DNA from: Solimonas variicoloris DSM 15731
GTDB lineage: Bacteria; Pseudomonadota; Gammaproteobacteria; Nevskiales; Nevskiaceae
Direction: 5' to 3'
DNA length: 64,000 nt
Assembly: GCF_000382285.1 (NCBI RefSeq)
Contig: NZ_KB907932.1
Coordinates: 62,001-126,000, forward strand
Positions 8,901 through 18,207 of this stretch are shown here, in pieces. The position numbers and the translations under genes are program-made. Every line of letters starts with the position of its first letter. The first letter of the stretch is position 1. The notes under the pieces were generated by a model. That model saw only the letters and a list, made by a program, of their open reading frames with translations. It did no database searches and was not told the DNA's origin.

Positions 8901-9379
8901 GCGATCTGCACGCGGCCGCCGAAGCCGGCGGTCAACGGCATCTGTTGCGTGATGTGCATGCACAGCGCGTCGATCGTCATCACCCGCAGGCGCTGCGGAT
9001 TGTCCTCCAGCCGCCAGCCGCGCTGCCGCGAGCGCTCGAGTGCGGCGCGCGCCAGCCGCCAGGTCTGCGCGCGATGCGCGTCGTCCGGCTCGGCCATCGT
9101 CGCCGCGTCACGGATCGCGCGGAACACGCGCGCACGCATTTCCGCGGCGGCCTTGCGCGTGAAGGTGATCGCGACGACCTCTTCCGGCTCGTCGACGCCG
9201 GCCAGCAGCACCAGCAGGCGCTGCGTCAGCAGCTCGGTCTTGCCGGAGCCGGCCGGCGCCTGGACGATGAAGCTGGTCCGCGGGTCAAGCGCGCGGGCGC
9301 GCGCGGCGGCGTCGATCACGCCCATCGCGTCGCCCCCCGCAGCGCCTGCGCGCGCGTCGTCGTCACGCCCTGCCCCCAT
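5918..9379 (-). CDS. AddA/RecB-like UvrD-family helicase-nuclease
   Basis: A protein of about 1153 residues. Superfamily I helicase motifs appear in order: Walker A QAPAGSGKTELL near residue 40, motif Ia ITFTRKAAAEMRAR, motif II LLVDEFQDTSATQ, motif III GDPMQSIYRFREADV, motif V LMTIHKSKGLEFD and motif VI LLYVAATRARRRLHL. A C-terminal RecB-like nuclease shows IDADGVRWIVDFKTS followed by YQRQLQTYA, so the PD-(D/E)XK site looks intact. The family processes DNA double-strand ends for RecA loading. It starts 13 bases after its AddB-like partner, preceded by AGGAG; an inner ATG at 9325 is possible. It belongs to the gammaproteobacterial AddA-like group rather than classical RecB. Confidence 0.88.
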   Translation of the reverse strand: MGAGRDDDARAGAAGGDAMGVIDAAARARALDPRTSFIVQAPAGSGKTELLTQRLLVLLAGVDEPEEVVAITFTRKAAAEMRARVFRAIRDAATMAEPDDAHRAQTWRLARAALERSRQRGWRLEDNPQRLRVMTIDALCMHITQQMPLTAGFGGRVQIAAEAEPLYREAARATLAMLEAETPYREPLARVLRHFDNRSGLLEEQLVALLGRRDQWLHFATEGGRAARVELEAALEAIVRTALGAADAAIAAPQREIWLASAAHASSQLYAAQPELALHALRDGTWPPVAPAQLPRWLALVELVLKKDGDWRQKIDARCGFPAGKSKAEKEQLGPPRDAHLQLIADLAAQDGLLDLLQRLRSLPAPAYDDAQWEVLQALLDVLKLAAAQLRVVFAAHGAVDFAEVAAQAVAALGSDEAPTDLALAFDYRIHHLLVDEFQDTSATQYRLLTRLTAGWQDGDGRTLFVVGDPMQSIYRFREADVGLYLRARRDGVAALPLEALRLQCNFRSRAGLVDWVNAAFAQVLPPREDVGRSAVPYSAATATRAAEVGPAVVVHPQFAGPSGEDDARSEARRIVELVREARAADADGSIAVLVRSRTHLDELMPALRAAGLRYQAVDLESLASRPVIEDLRALTRALLLPMDRVAWLAILRAPWCGLRLADLHALADGVPPRQPLLTALRDPQRLARLGADGRGRLARALDVLEAALAQQGRKPLRRWVEGVWLALGGPAAVRETRDLNDAQQFFARLETLAQGPALADLDALDLALANLKATPDPLADGRLSLMTIHKSKGLEFDTVIVPGLGRTTRSDTPPPIVFDRRIDADGRAQLVLAPIHARGDESDATYAYIRSLAADKQLHEDGRLLYVAATRARRRLHLLGSVARDADGAPKAPPPSSLLARLWPAVAADYVAAAAGAPPPAPAAAATFDALGAAPPPPLRRLVAGWQAPPLPAWSLSAAEAPVPALTPAFEWAGEVARLIGVVFHRWAERLAAGDLAQWDAVRLAALAHGLPQELAEAGVPAASLGGAAQLVQRALQALLDDPRGRWLFDPAHREARSEWALTAWLDGRAQRFVIDRSFIDADGVRWIVDFKTSRHEGGELDAFVAEERRRYQRQLQTYADLLRRHGPQPVRAALYLPLLDEPALRWQPIEV

Positions 9380-9392
9380 GGATGCCGGCTCC

Positions 9393-12137
9393 TCATGTGG
9401 CGACCTCCTCGCCCTCGTCGAGCGAGACGTCCTCGCGGATGCGGCACAGCGCATGCAGACCGCAGTCGCGGCAGCTCTGGCGTGGATGCTTGGGCGCGAC
9501 CGCTGCCCAGCCGGCGCGGATCTCGCGAGCGAGCGTCGCCAGCTCGCCGCGCCACTGGCCGTGCAGCGCCGCCCAGCTCGCCGCTTCGCGCGTCGCCGGA
9601 TCGGCGGCGTAGTCGGCGATGCCCGCCGCGAAGCGCTCGTCGCAAGCGATGCCCTGCAGGCCGATGTCGCCGGCGGCGAGGCGCGCGAAGGCCAGCGCAC
9701 TGATGTCGGCTTCGGTCAGCGCGTAGAGCAGCAGCTGCGGATCCTCGGGCCGGCCGTCGGCCCACGGCGGCGTCTTGCGCGCGCCGGTCTTGTAGTCGAG
9801 CACGATGCGCCGGCCGTGCGCGTCGACGTCGACGCGGTCCGGCCGCAGGCGCAGGCGCAGACCTTCGAATTCGGTCGTGGCATCGGCGGCGACGCCCTCG
9901 CCGGCCTCGCCGTCGAGCGCGCGATTCTCGACGCTGAGCACGCGAAACGGCGCGCGCGCGCGTTCGACGTCGAGCCAGTCCCGGATCAGCGCCGTCAGGC
10001 GCTGCGCTTCGAGTGTGCGCAGCACCGGCCGCAGGCGCTGCGGCGCGCGGCGCTGCAGCTCGTCGAGCGCTGCGTCGACGGCGCTTGCAACCTGGGCGCC
10101 GACGCTCGCATCGTCGAGCGCGAGCAGCGCGCGCTGCTCGCGCCAGTCGCTCCACAGGTGTTCGAGCACGCGATGCACGAGCACGCCGCGATCGATCGCG
10201 GTGATGCCGTAGCCGGCCGCCTCGAGCGGTCGCGCACCGAGCCGATGCACGGCATAGCCGCGAAACGGGCAGCGCGCCTGATCGCCGAGCACACGGGTGC
10301 CACCGCCGAGCACCGCACCTTCGGCCGGCGGCGGCGCCTGCGCGTCGTTGAGCGTCTCGATGCGCGCCGCCGCGGCGCTGTCGCGCCAGGCCTGCGGCAG
10401 CGCCTCGACCGCCAGCGCCTCGACCGCCAGCGCCAGATCGGCCAGCAGCGGACTCGGCGCTTGTTCGCGACCGTCGCCGCTGCGCGCGTAGCTCAGAACC
10501 AGCTCGCCGCTGCGGCGCCGCCAGCCGTCGAGCTGCGCCTGCGCGTAGGCGAGCTCGCGCTGCGCCGAGGCGTGCGGCAAGCCGTGCCGGCGCTGCAGGC
10601 GGTGCGGAATGAACGGATGCGGCCGGCTCGCCGCCGGCCAGCGCTCGTCGTCGATGCCGCAGACCCACAGCGCGTCGAACGACAGGCCCTGCGCTTCGAG
10701 CACGCCCATCACCTGCAGGCGCACGTCGCCGGCCTGCGCCTGGAACAGCGTGCGCTCGGCCAGCTCGCGCAGCGCCGAGACCGCCGCCGACAGCGGAATG
10801 CGGCCGAGCACGCGATCGAGCGCGGCAAACTGCAGCAATACCTCGCGCCAGCGCGACAGCATCTGGAATTCTTCGCTGTCGAGCGGGCGGACGCCGGGCC
10901 AGCGCACGACGGCAAGCGCGGCGGTGAACAGCTCCGCCCACTCCGCCGGCGTCTGGCGGCGCGGCGGCAAGGCGGCGGCATACGCGCGCCAGTCCTCGCG
11001 CAGCGGCGCCGGCGCCAGCGGCAGCAGCGCCGCCAGATCGGCGTCGAGCCAGCCTTCGGCAGCGAGCGTCGCGTCGAACGCGGTGCGCTGCAGGCGTGCG
11101 GCCTCATCTCCCCAGTACGGTGATGCGAACAGCGTGCCGCGCGTCGCCGCGTCGCAGCCGAGCGCGGCGAGCTGCAGCAACTGCAGCGCCGCCTGCACCG
11201 GGCCGCATGCCGCCAGCGGCATGCCGAGCGTGAGGTCGTACGGACGCGCCACGCTGTGCGCGCCGGGCGCATCGAGCGAGGGGCACAGCTGCTCGTCGAA
11301 GATGCGCTGCACGGCGGCGCGGCGCGCGCCGATGTCGGGCACGATGACGGCGACGCGGCGCGGCGGCTCAGCCTGCAGCTGGGTCCGGGCCCAGGCCGCG
11401 GCAGCGCGCAGCTCCAGCTCCTCGTCGGCGGCCGCGACCAGACGCGGCGTCAGCGGCGCGCGCTCGTCGGCCAGCCGTGACAAGGTCACGCTACGCGCCG
11501 CGAGCGCCGCCAGCCAGTCGTCGAGGCGCGGCGTGGTCTCTTCGAAACCCGCCAGCACGATCGCGTCGGGCACGGCGAGCGCGCCATCGCGGACGTATCC
11601 GAGCAGCGCGCGGTCGAACAGCGCCGCGTCGATCACGCCGAGCCGTTCGAGGCGCCGCCGGTACGACTGCGCCCAGCCGTTGAAGCGCTCGACATCGGCG
11701 AAACCGCCGGCCTCCAGCGGCAGCGGCAGGCGGTACTCGTGGCATAGCGCCCAGGCTTCGGCGGCCAGCGCGGCGGCGTCGCCGGCGCGCAGCAGAGGCA
11801 AGGGTTCGCGGCTTTCGTCGATGCACAGGCGCCACAGCACGCGCGCCTCGGCGGCGGCGATGCACGGCGGCAGCGCCGCGCCGGCCAGTACGAGTGCCGG
11901 CCGCGCCTGCGTGTAAAGACGGTCGACGAAGGCGTCGAAGCCGAGGATCTGCGGCGTGTCCCAAACCGCGAAGCCGGCAGCGACGCGCCAGCGCGCGTGC
12001 GCCTCGTGCAGCGCCTGCGCTTGGCGGTGGCTGGCGCAGACCAGCACCGCGGCCGACGGCGCGGCCGCGGCGAGGCGGGCGTGCAGTTCGTCTGCCGGAC
12101 AGGCGGCCAGAGAGTCGAACATCGGCAGGATCGGCAT
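9393..12137 (-). CDS. AddB-like PD-(D/E)XK nuclease (TIGR03623-type DNA repair protein)
   Basis: A protein of about 914 residues. The N-terminal half resembles an inactivated superfamily I helicase: no Walker A is seen, although fragments such as LQVMGVLEAQGLSFDALWV (helicase motif V-like) persist. The C-terminal nuclease contains RIVLDYKTG followed by PQLLLYA. A cysteine set (Cys in ARCPFRGYA, then SCRDCGLHALC near the end) matches the 4Fe-4S staple of AddB-type nucleases. Length and layout fit TIGR03623, described as AddB-like. It is translated just ahead of the AddA-like helicase, so the two probably form one complex. The start is either the ATG at 12137 or the in-frame ATG at 12122; no clear ribosome site separates them. 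Confidence 0.83.
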   Translation of the reverse strand: MPILPMFDSLAACPADELHARLAAAAPSAAVLVCASHRQAQALHEAHARWRVAAGFAVWDTPQILGFDAFVDRLYTQARPALVLAGAALPPCIAAAEARVLWRLCIDESREPLPLLRAGDAAALAAEAWALCHEYRLPLPLEAGGFADVERFNGWAQSYRRRLERLGVIDAALFDRALLGYVRDGALAVPDAIVLAGFEETTPRLDDWLAALAARSVTLSRLADERAPLTPRLVAAADEELELRAAAAWARTQLQAEPPRRVAVIVPDIGARRAAVQRIFDEQLCPSLDAPGAHSVARPYDLTLGMPLAACGPVQAALQLLQLAALGCDAATRGTLFASPYWGDEAARLQRTAFDATLAAEGWLDADLAALLPLAPAPLREDWRAYAAALPPRRQTPAEWAELFTAALAVVRWPGVRPLDSEEFQMLSRWREVLLQFAALDRVLGRIPLSAAVSALRELAERTLFQAQAGDVRLQVMGVLEAQGLSFDALWVCGIDDERWPAASRPHPFIPHRLQRRHGLPHASAQRELAYAQAQLDGWRRRSGELVLSYARSGDGREQAPSPLLADLALAVEALAVEALPQAWRDSAAAARIETLNDAQAPPPAEGAVLGGGTRVLGDQARCPFRGYAVHRLGARPLEAAGYGITAIDRGVLVHRVLEHLWSDWREQRALLALDDASVGAQVASAVDAALDELQRRAPQRLRPVLRTLEAQRLTALIRDWLDVERARAPFRVLSVENRALDGEAGEGVAADATTEFEGLRLRLRPDRVDVDAHGRRIVLDYKTGARKTPPWADGRPEDPQLLLYALTEADISALAFARLAAGDIGLQGIACDERFAAGIADYAADPATREAASWAALHGQWRGELATLAREIRAGWAAVAPKHPRQSCRDCGLHALCRIREDVSLDEGEEVAT

Positions 12138-12220
12138 CGTGGGACTGGCGCGCAGTATGCCGGGCGCGAGGCTCGTATTCCGAGCCCGGACGCGCCGCGC
12201 CACGGCAGCGACGGAAGGAA

Positions 12221-12297
12221 TGGTCGGGGCGACTGGATTCGAACCAGCGACCCTCTGCTCCCAAAGCAGATGCGCTACCAGACTGCGCTACGCCCCG
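12221..12297 (-). tRNA. tRNA-Pro (anticodon TGG)
   Basis: A 77-nt cloverleaf with acceptor CGGGGCG/CGCCCCG, encoded CCA (tgg at 12221-12223) and T-arm GGTTCGAATCC. The anticodon loop TTTGGGA gives TGG. It lies 31 bases from tRNA-Lys on the same strand. Confidence 0.96.
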
Positions 12298-12327
12298 ACG
12301 GGCACTGCAGACACATCGCGGCGAGGA

Positions 12328-12403
12328 TGGTGGGTCGTGCTGGATTCGAACCAGCGACCAACTGGTTAAAAGCCAGCTGCTCTACCGACTGAGCTAACGA
12401 CCC
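12328..12403 (-). tRNA. tRNA-Lys (anticodon TTT)
   Basis: A 76-nt cloverleaf with acceptor GGGTCGT/ACGACCC and encoded CCA (tgg at 12328-12330). The anticodon loop CTTTTAA gives TTT. It is probably co-transcribed with the downstream tRNA-Pro. Confidence 0.96.
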
Positions 12404-12452
12404 GGCGACCGTCGATGCGTCATGAGGGCGCGCATGATAAACGAATGGCGCT

Positions 12453-13127
12453 CTAGCCGCGATAAGGCGTCGGGTCCGGCACGCCGGCCTCGGCGAAGCC
12501 GGCAGCGCGCAGCCGGCAGGAGTCGCAGCGGCCGCAGGCGCGGCCCTGCTCGTCGGCCTGGTAGCAGGACACGGTCAGCGCGTAGTCGACGCCGAGGCGC
12601 GTGCCTTCGCGAATGATGTCGGCCTTGCTCATCGTCAGCAGTGGCGCGTGGATCTTGAAGCGCGCGCCCTCGACACCGGCCTTGGTCGCGACATTGGCGA
12701 GCGCCTCGAAGGCCTCGATGAACGCCGGCCGGCAGTCCGGATAGCCGGAGTAGTCGACGGCGTTGACGCCGATGAACAGGTCCCGGACGCCGAGCACCTC
12801 GGCCCAGCCGAGCGCCAGCGACAGGAACAGGGTGTTGCGCGCCGGCACGTAGGTGACCGGAATGCCGTCGACCGGCGCTTCCGGCACGGCGATGTTGCGA
12901 TCAGTCAGCGCCGAACCACCGACTGCGTCGAGATTGACCTGCATCTGCTGCAGGCGCGCGGCGCCGAGCGCCGCGGCGACGCGTTGCGCCGCCGCCAGCT
13001 CGGCGACATGGCGCTGGCCGTACGACACGGCGAGCGCGTAGCACTCGTAGCCCTGGCGACGGGCGATCGCCAGCACGGTCGCCGAGTCGAGGCCTCCGGA
13101 CAGCAGGATGACGGCTTTCTTGCTCAT
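12453..13127 (-). CDS. queC: 7-cyano-7-deazaguanine synthase QueC
   Basis: A 224-residue protein. The PP-loop SGGLDSAT lies at residues 10-17 and binds ATP; the C-terminal cysteines of ACGRCDSC with an upstream Cys form the zinc site. QueC converts 7-carboxy-7-deazaguanine to preQ0 with ATP and ammonia, on the route to queuosine in tRNA. I chose ATG 13127 (MSKKAVILL) over a TTG four codons upstream because the family begins right before the PP-loop strand. queE, the preceding enzyme, lies 125 bases upstream on the same strand. Confidence 0.96.
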   Translation of the reverse strand: MSKKAVILLSGGLDSATVLAIARRQGYECYALAVSYGQRHVAELAAAQRVAAALGAARLQQMQVNLDAVGGSALTDRNIAVPEAPVDGIPVTYVPARNTLFLSLALGWAEVLGVRDLFIGVNAVDYSGYPDCRPAFIEAFEALANVATKAGVEGARFKIHAPLLTMSKADIIREGTRLGVDYALTVSCYQADEQGRACGRCDSCRLRAAGFAEAGVPDPTPYRG

Positions 13128-13252
13128 GCGTGATACCAAAAGTTCAGCGCGCGGCCGGCGGCGGTCGCGCGAACGAAAGCGAAAAGGATAGCCGCACGGG
13201 CGGCGCCCGGCGTCCGCAGCGGGGATAGCAAGATACGCACCAGATGCGGCCG

Positions 13253-13921
13253 CTAGCGGCCCGGCGCGTTACCCCACAGCACCTTGTGCAGCTGCATCTG
13301 GAAGCGGACCGGCAAGCGGTCGGCGACGATCCAGTCGGCAAGCTGCGTGGCGTCGAGCTGGCCCGCGCTCGGCGAGAACAGCACCGCGCAGCGCCCGGCG
13401 AGGCCGTGCTCGGCGACGCAGGCTTTGGCCCATTCGTAATCCTGGCGATCGCAGAGCACGAACTTGATCTCGTCGTGCGCTTGCAGCAGCGCCAGATTCT
13501 CCCAGCGGTTGCGTGCCACTTCCGCGGAGCCCGGGGTCTTGATGTCGAGCACGCGGATCACGCGCGGGTCAACGCCGGAGATGTCGATCGCGCCGCTGGT
13601 CTCCAGCGAAACGCGGTGGCCGGCATCGCACAGGCGCGTCAGCAGCGGCAGCGCGTTCTTCTGCGCCAGCGGCTCGCCGCCGGTGACGCAGACATGCCGG
13701 GCGCCGAGGCGCTGCACTTCGTCGACGATCGCATCGAGGCTCAGCCACTGGCCGCCGTGGAACGCATAGGCGGTGTCGCAGTACTGGCAGCGCAGCGGGC
13801 AGCCGGTCAGGCGCACGAATACCGTCGGCCAGCCGACCGACGAGGATTCGCCCTGCAGCGAAAGGAAGATCTCGGTGATCTTGAGACGAGGCGGCGTGGC
13901 CGGCGACGGCGTGAGGTCCAA
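13253..13921 (-). CDS. queE: 7-carboxy-7-deazaguanine synthase QueE
   Basis: A 222-residue radical SAM enzyme. Cys41, Cys45 and Cys48 in CPLRCQYC bind the 4Fe-4S cluster, and VTGGEPL is the SAM-binding GGE motif. QueE turns 6-carboxytetrahydropterin into 7-carboxy-7-deazaguanine for queuosine synthesis. The start appears to be TTG at 13921 with GGGAG five bases upstream; no ATG precedes the conserved [12 protein letters not shown]. It follows cpoB by 21 bases, so it may be read through from the tol-pal operon. Confidence 0.94.
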   Translation of the reverse strand: MDLTPSPATPPRLKITEIFLSLQGESSSVGWPTVFVRLTGCPLRCQYCDTAYAFHGGQWLSLDAIVDEVQRLGARHVCVTGGEPLAQKNALPLLTRLCDAGHRVSLETSGAIDISGVDPRVIRVLDIKTPGSAEVARNRWENLALLQAHDEIKFVLCDRQDYEWAKACVAEHGLAGRCAVLFSPSAGQLDATQLADWIVADRLPVRFQMQLHKVLWGNAPGR

Positions 13922-13942
13922 CGCAGCTCCCGCGCAGCCCGC

Positions 13943-14842
13943 TTACTTCTTGGCCGGCTCGAGGCGCTGCTGGGCCAGACGGGCGGCGTTCGAGTTCGGG
14001 TAGGTCTTGATCACGCGCTGCAGCGTGGCGCGCCCCTGCGCGTCCTGCCCGAGGTCCATCTGCACGAGGCCGGACTTGAGCAGCGCATCGGCGCTCTTGC
14101 CGCTCTGCGGAAAGCGCTGGCCGACGGCCTGGAAGGCCGCGAGCGCCGACTTGTAGTCGCGCTTCACGTAGTAGGCCTCGCCGCTCCAGTAGAGCGCATT
14201 GTCCGCGTAGCGGCCTTGCGGCCACTTCTCGAGCTGGGCACGGAAACCCTTGAGCGCGTCGTCGTACTTGCCGTTCTTGAGCTGGTCGAAGGCGGCGAGA
14301 TAGGCCGCTTCCTCATCCGGCGAAGGCGCGCTGCCCTGCGAAAGCGTGGTCGCTCCCGACGCCGTGACAGCAGGCGGCGGCGTGGCGACGGGAATGCTGG
14401 CGCTGCTTGCGGCAGCGCTGGCCGGTACCGCGACCGGCGCGGTCGCCGGTGCCGGCATCGTCGACGGCAGCGCCGGCGTCACGCCGGCCTCGCCACCGAC
14501 AACCGGTGCGGCAGCGCCACCGGCGGCCTCCAGACGCGCGAGGCGCGCCTCGAGATCGCGGCTGCGCTGCTGCGACTGATCGAAATCGTAGCGCAGCTTC
14601 TCGACGTCGCCGCGCAGCGAGCGCACGTCGTCGCGAAGATGCTGGTTCTGCTCGTCGGCGCCCGCGAGGTTGGCCGCGTCGAGCCGCCGCTGCAGCACGG
14701 CGACGCGGCCTTCCACGGCCTGCAGGCGCCGCTCCTCCGGAGACAGCACGTCCTTGCCGCCCGAGACGCTGCCGCCATAGTCGGACGCGCAAGCCGCGAG
14801 GCTGGCGACGATCGCGATGAGGGCAAGTCGGCTTGGGCGCAT
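13943..14842 (-). CDS. cpoB: Tol-Pal system coordinator CpoB (YbgF)
   Basis: A 299-residue exported protein. The signal sequence ends in SLAAC, so it may be lipidated at Cys18, unlike E. coli CpoB which is soluble. A coiled coil (about 38-110, rich in Leu/Arg/Glu heptads) gives trimerisation. An Ala/Pro/Val linker follows, then TPR repeats from about residue 175 (for example AYLAAFDQLKNGKYDDALKG). CpoB couples peptidoglycan synthesis by PBP1B to outer-membrane constriction driven by Tol. It lies directly downstream of pal in the usual order. Confidence 0.92.
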   Translation of the reverse strand: MRPSRLALIAIVASLAACASDYGGSVSGGKDVLSPEERRLQAVEGRVAVLQRRLDAANLAGADEQNQHLRDDVRSLRGDVEKLRYDFDQSQQRSRDLEARLARLEAAGGAAAPVVGGEAGVTPALPSTMPAPATAPVAVPASAAASSASIPVATPPPAVTASGATTLSQGSAPSPDEEAAYLAAFDQLKNGKYDDALKGFRAQLEKWPQGRYADNALYWSGEAYYVKRDYKSALAAFQAVGQRFPQSGKSADALLKSGLVQMDLGQDAQGRATLQRVIKTYPNSNAARLAQQRLEPAKK

Positions 14843-14877
14843 GAAGGCTGCTCCGGAGGTTGCGGCGGGTCAGGCGC

Positions 14878-15396
14878 TTACTGACGGATGATCTGCGCGC
14901 GGCGGTTCTGCGACCAGGCCGACTCTTCGTGGCCTTCCGCAACCGGACGCTCTTCACCGTAGCTGATCACCGAGATCTGCGCCGCCGTCACACCCTGGGC
15001 CGTCAGCGCATCCTTGACGGCATTGGCGCGGCGCTCGCCGAGGCCGATGTTGTACTCGCGGGTGCCGCGCTCGTCGGTATGGCCTTCGATGCGGACCTTG
15101 GCGACCGGGTTGGCGGTCAGATACTTGGCGTAGGCGCCGACGACCGAGGCGTATTCCGGCTTGATCGCGCTGGAATCGTAGTCGAAGTACACGAGGTTGT
15201 TGCTGAGCGCGCGCTCCGCAGCGGTGCGGGCATCTTCGTCGCCGAGCTGGGAGCCGGCGCCGGAGGTGTCGTTATAGGCCGAGCTCGGCGTCGACGGCGG
15301 CGGCGTGCTGGCCGTCTTGTCGCCCTTGGAGGCGCAAGCGCCGAGCGTGAGCATGGAAACAATCGTCAGCGACAACAGCAATTTATTCTTGATCAT
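14878..15396 (-). CDS. pal: peptidoglycan-associated lipoprotein Pal
   Basis: A 172-residue lipoprotein with lipobox TLGAC (Cys21) and a C-terminal OmpA-like domain. The segment EGHTDERGTREYNIGLGERR carries the Asp and Arg that bind the meso-diaminopimelate of peptidoglycan. Pal tethers the outer membrane to the wall and is mobilised by TolB and TolQRA during division. It has its own ribosome site GTAGGAG and sits 62 bases downstream of tolB. Confidence 0.97.
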   Translation of the reverse strand: MIKNKLLLSLTIVSMLTLGACASKGDKTASTPPPSTPSSAYNDTSGAGSQLGDEDARTAAERALSNNLVYFDYDSSAIKPEYASVVGAYAKYLTANPVAKVRIEGHTDERGTREYNIGLGERRANAVKDALTAQGVTAAQISVISYGEERPVAEGHEESAWSQNRRAQIIRQ

Positions 15397-15458
15397 CTTG
15401 AACTCCTACGACGGAGAACAACTTGGGTCGGGTGTTGAGAGAGGGGATTCTGGACAAC

Positions 15459-16754
15459 TTAACGCATCAAGGGGGACCACGAGGGCTCCTGGACATCGCC
15501 ACCGGCCTGCCTCATCGTCAGACGCACGCGTCCATCGACTGATACGGTTTCGAGCTGGCGTCCTCGGGGACCTTGCGACGAATAGATTACCACGGCGCCA
15601 CCCGGAGCGAACGACGGACCTTCATCGAGAGGGCCGCTGCTGAGGACGCGCACTGCCCCCGTGGCGAGATCCTGGATGGCGATCCGCTGACCGCCGTCGG
15701 TCGTCACGTACAGGATCGATTTGCCGTCCGGCGAATAGCTCGGACGCGAGTTCTGCGAACCCTGGAACGTGAGCCGCCGTGGCTCGCCGCCGTTGGCGCC
15801 GATCTCGTAGACCTGCGGCTTGCCGCCGCGGTCCGAGGTGAAGACGATCTTGCTGCCGTCCGGCGACCATGCCGGCTCGGTATCGATCGCGTAGTGGTCG
15901 GTGAGACGCTTGCGCTGCTTGGTCGCCAGATCCATGACGTAGACGTCCGGATTGATCTCGAACGACAGCACGAACGCCAGCTTGGTCCCGTCCGGCGACC
16001 ACGCCGGCGAGCCGTTGATGCCCTTCTCGCTGATCAGCTTCTGCACGCGGCCGGTTTCGGTCGAATACAGGTAGATCGCCGAGCGGCCGCGCTCGTAGCC
16101 GACCAGCGCGATCTGCTTGCGGTCCGGCGACCAGGACGGCGACATGATCGTTTCGCGCGAATTGATCGGGTACTGCGGGTTCTCGCCGTCGGAATCGGCG
16201 ATCACCAGCTGGTAGGTGCGCTGGAAGCCCAGCCCCTTGGCCGCCACGTAGGCAATCTTGGTGTTGAAGTAACCCGGGATGCCGAGCAGCTGCTCGTAGA
16301 TCTTGTCGGCGATCCAGTGCGCGGCATAGCGCGCCTGCGAGGCGCTCTTGATCGGATAGTCGTAGGCGATGACCTGCTTGCCGGACAGCGAGTCGAGCAG
16401 GAAGAAACGCACCACATAGCCGCCCCTGCCGTCCTCCCAGACCTTGCCGATCACGACGTTGTCGAAGCCCTGCGCGCGCCACGGTGCGGCATCGAACGAG
16501 GCCAGCTCGCTCGGCCGCTGGCGCATCTCGGCGCGCGGCATGGTGCGGAAACGGCCGCTGCGCGCCAGGTCGTTGTCGACCACCTGAGCGAGATCGGTCG
16601 GCAGGCCCGGCACCTGCGCGAACGGCACGATGGCGATCGGCAGCGCGCCGACGTCGCCGCCGGTGACGGTGATTTCGAGCTGGGCCCGGGCCGGTGCCGC
16701 CGCCAGTCCGCAGACGACGACGAGCAGGGCCAGAATGCGTTGATAGACGTTCAT
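15459..16754 (-). CDS. tolB: Tol-Pal system protein TolB
   Basis: A 431-residue periplasmic protein. The signal peptide ends at PARA about residue 24 and is followed by the TolB N-terminal alpha/beta domain (about 25-160). A six-bladed beta-propeller comes next, with repeated WSPDG/WSPDR motifs at about 207, 250, 295 and 340. TolB binds Pal and competes with peptidoglycan for it; its N-terminal strand contacts TolA. The gene follows tolA by 52 bases. Confidence 0.97.
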   Translation of the reverse strand: MNVYQRILALLVVVCGLAAAPARAQLEITVTGGDVGALPIAIVPFAQVPGLPTDLAQVVDNDLARSGRFRTMPRAEMRQRPSELASFDAAPWRAQGFDNVVIGKVWEDGRGGYVVRFFLLDSLSGKQVIAYDYPIKSASQARYAAHWIADKIYEQLLGIPGYFNTKIAYVAAKGLGFQRTYQLVIADSDGENPQYPINSRETIMSPSWSPDRKQIALVGYERGRSAIYLYSTETGRVQKLISEKGINGSPAWSPDGTKLAFVLSFEINPDVYVMDLATKQRKRLTDHYAIDTEPAWSPDGSKIVFTSDRGGKPQVYEIGANGGEPRRLTFQGSQNSRPSYSPDGKSILYVTTDGGQRIAIQDLATGAVRVLSSGPLDEGPSFAPGGAVVIYSSQGPRGRQLETVSVDGRVRLTMRQAGGDVQEPSWSPLMR

Positions 16755-16806
16755 AGACGCTGAAGGATGAGACGGGAGAATGAGCCCACGATGAACGGCA
16801 CCTGAC

Positions 16807-17762
16807 TCACTGGCAGCCGCTCGCCGACGGGCAGAAGTTGATCGTCACGTTCGGCACAAAAGCGCGCGGATCGGGCGGCAGCGGCATCGGGCTGGCCTTG
16901 AGCACCGCCGCCTCGACCGAGCGGTCGAGCGGCGCACTGCCGCAGCTCGACACCACGCGAGCGTTCTGCACTTCGCCGTTGCTCGCCAATTGCATCGCCA
17001 CCACGCAGCGGAAGCTGTCCGGCGACGCCGGCGGGCGGATCCAGAACTTGCGGATGCGCGCGGCCATCACCTGCCCCCAATCGGCCTGCGCCTGCTGGAT
17101 GCGGCCCTGGACTTCGGCGGCCATCGCCGCCTCCATTTCTTCCTTGCGGCGCTTGGCCTCGGCCGCCTCGCGCTCGCGCTTCTGGCGTTCGAGTTCCTGG
17201 CGTTCGGCCTCGGCCTGGCGCTTGAGCTCGGCCTCGGCTTCCTTGCGGCGCTGCTCTTCCTGGCGCTTCTGCTCGGCCTCTTCCTGCTTCTTGCGCAGCT
17301 CGTCCTGACGCTGCTTCTCGGCCTCGGCCTTCTTCTGCAGCTGATCCTGGCGCTTGCGCTCGGCCTCGGCCTTCAGCTCGGCTTCCTTCTGCTTGCGCTG
17401 CTCGGCCTCGACGCGCTTGCGCTCGTCGTCCTGCTGCGCCTTCTTCTGCCGCTCGACGTCCGCCTGCTTGGCCTTTTCCTGCTCCTGCTGGCGGGCAAGG
17501 GCCTGCTGCTGGCGCGCCTGCTCCTGCTGCTGTTCGAGCGCTTCCTGCTGCTTCTGCTGCTCGAGCTGGCGCTGCCGCTCGATCTCCTGCTGGCGGCGGA
17601 CCTGCTCGGCGCGCGCCTCGCGCGGGTCCTGCGCGATCAGCACGGCTTCGATCGGCGGCGGCGCCTGGATCTTGCGATGGAAGATCGCGCCGGCGAACAG
17701 CAGTGCGAACAAAACGAGATGCAGCGCCAGCGCTGCAATCAGATAGCGACGCTCGAAGATCA

Positions 17763-17763
<1 letters not shown>
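16807..17763 (-). CDS. tolA: Tol-Pal system protein TolA
   Basis: A 318-residue protein with a single N-terminal membrane helix (about 8-29). A long helical linker extremely rich in Gln, Lys, Glu, Arg and Ala follows (about 50-215). The C-terminal TonB-like domain holds VQGRIQQAQADWGQVMAARI and the disulfide-type cysteines (FRCVVAMQL and SSCGSAPL). TolA spans the periplasm and transmits proton-motive force from TolQR to TolB/Pal. Its start codon overlaps the tolR stop. The linker DNA is repetitive and prone to length change. Confidence 0.95.
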
Positions 17764-18206
<443 letters not shown>

Positions 18207-18207
18207 C

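Noticed and set aside
5999-9703. A 1234-codon open frame antisense to the AddA-like helicase
   Set aside because: It is a product of high GC in the third codon position. It has no domain, no start signal and runs exactly opposite a protein with seven clear motifs.
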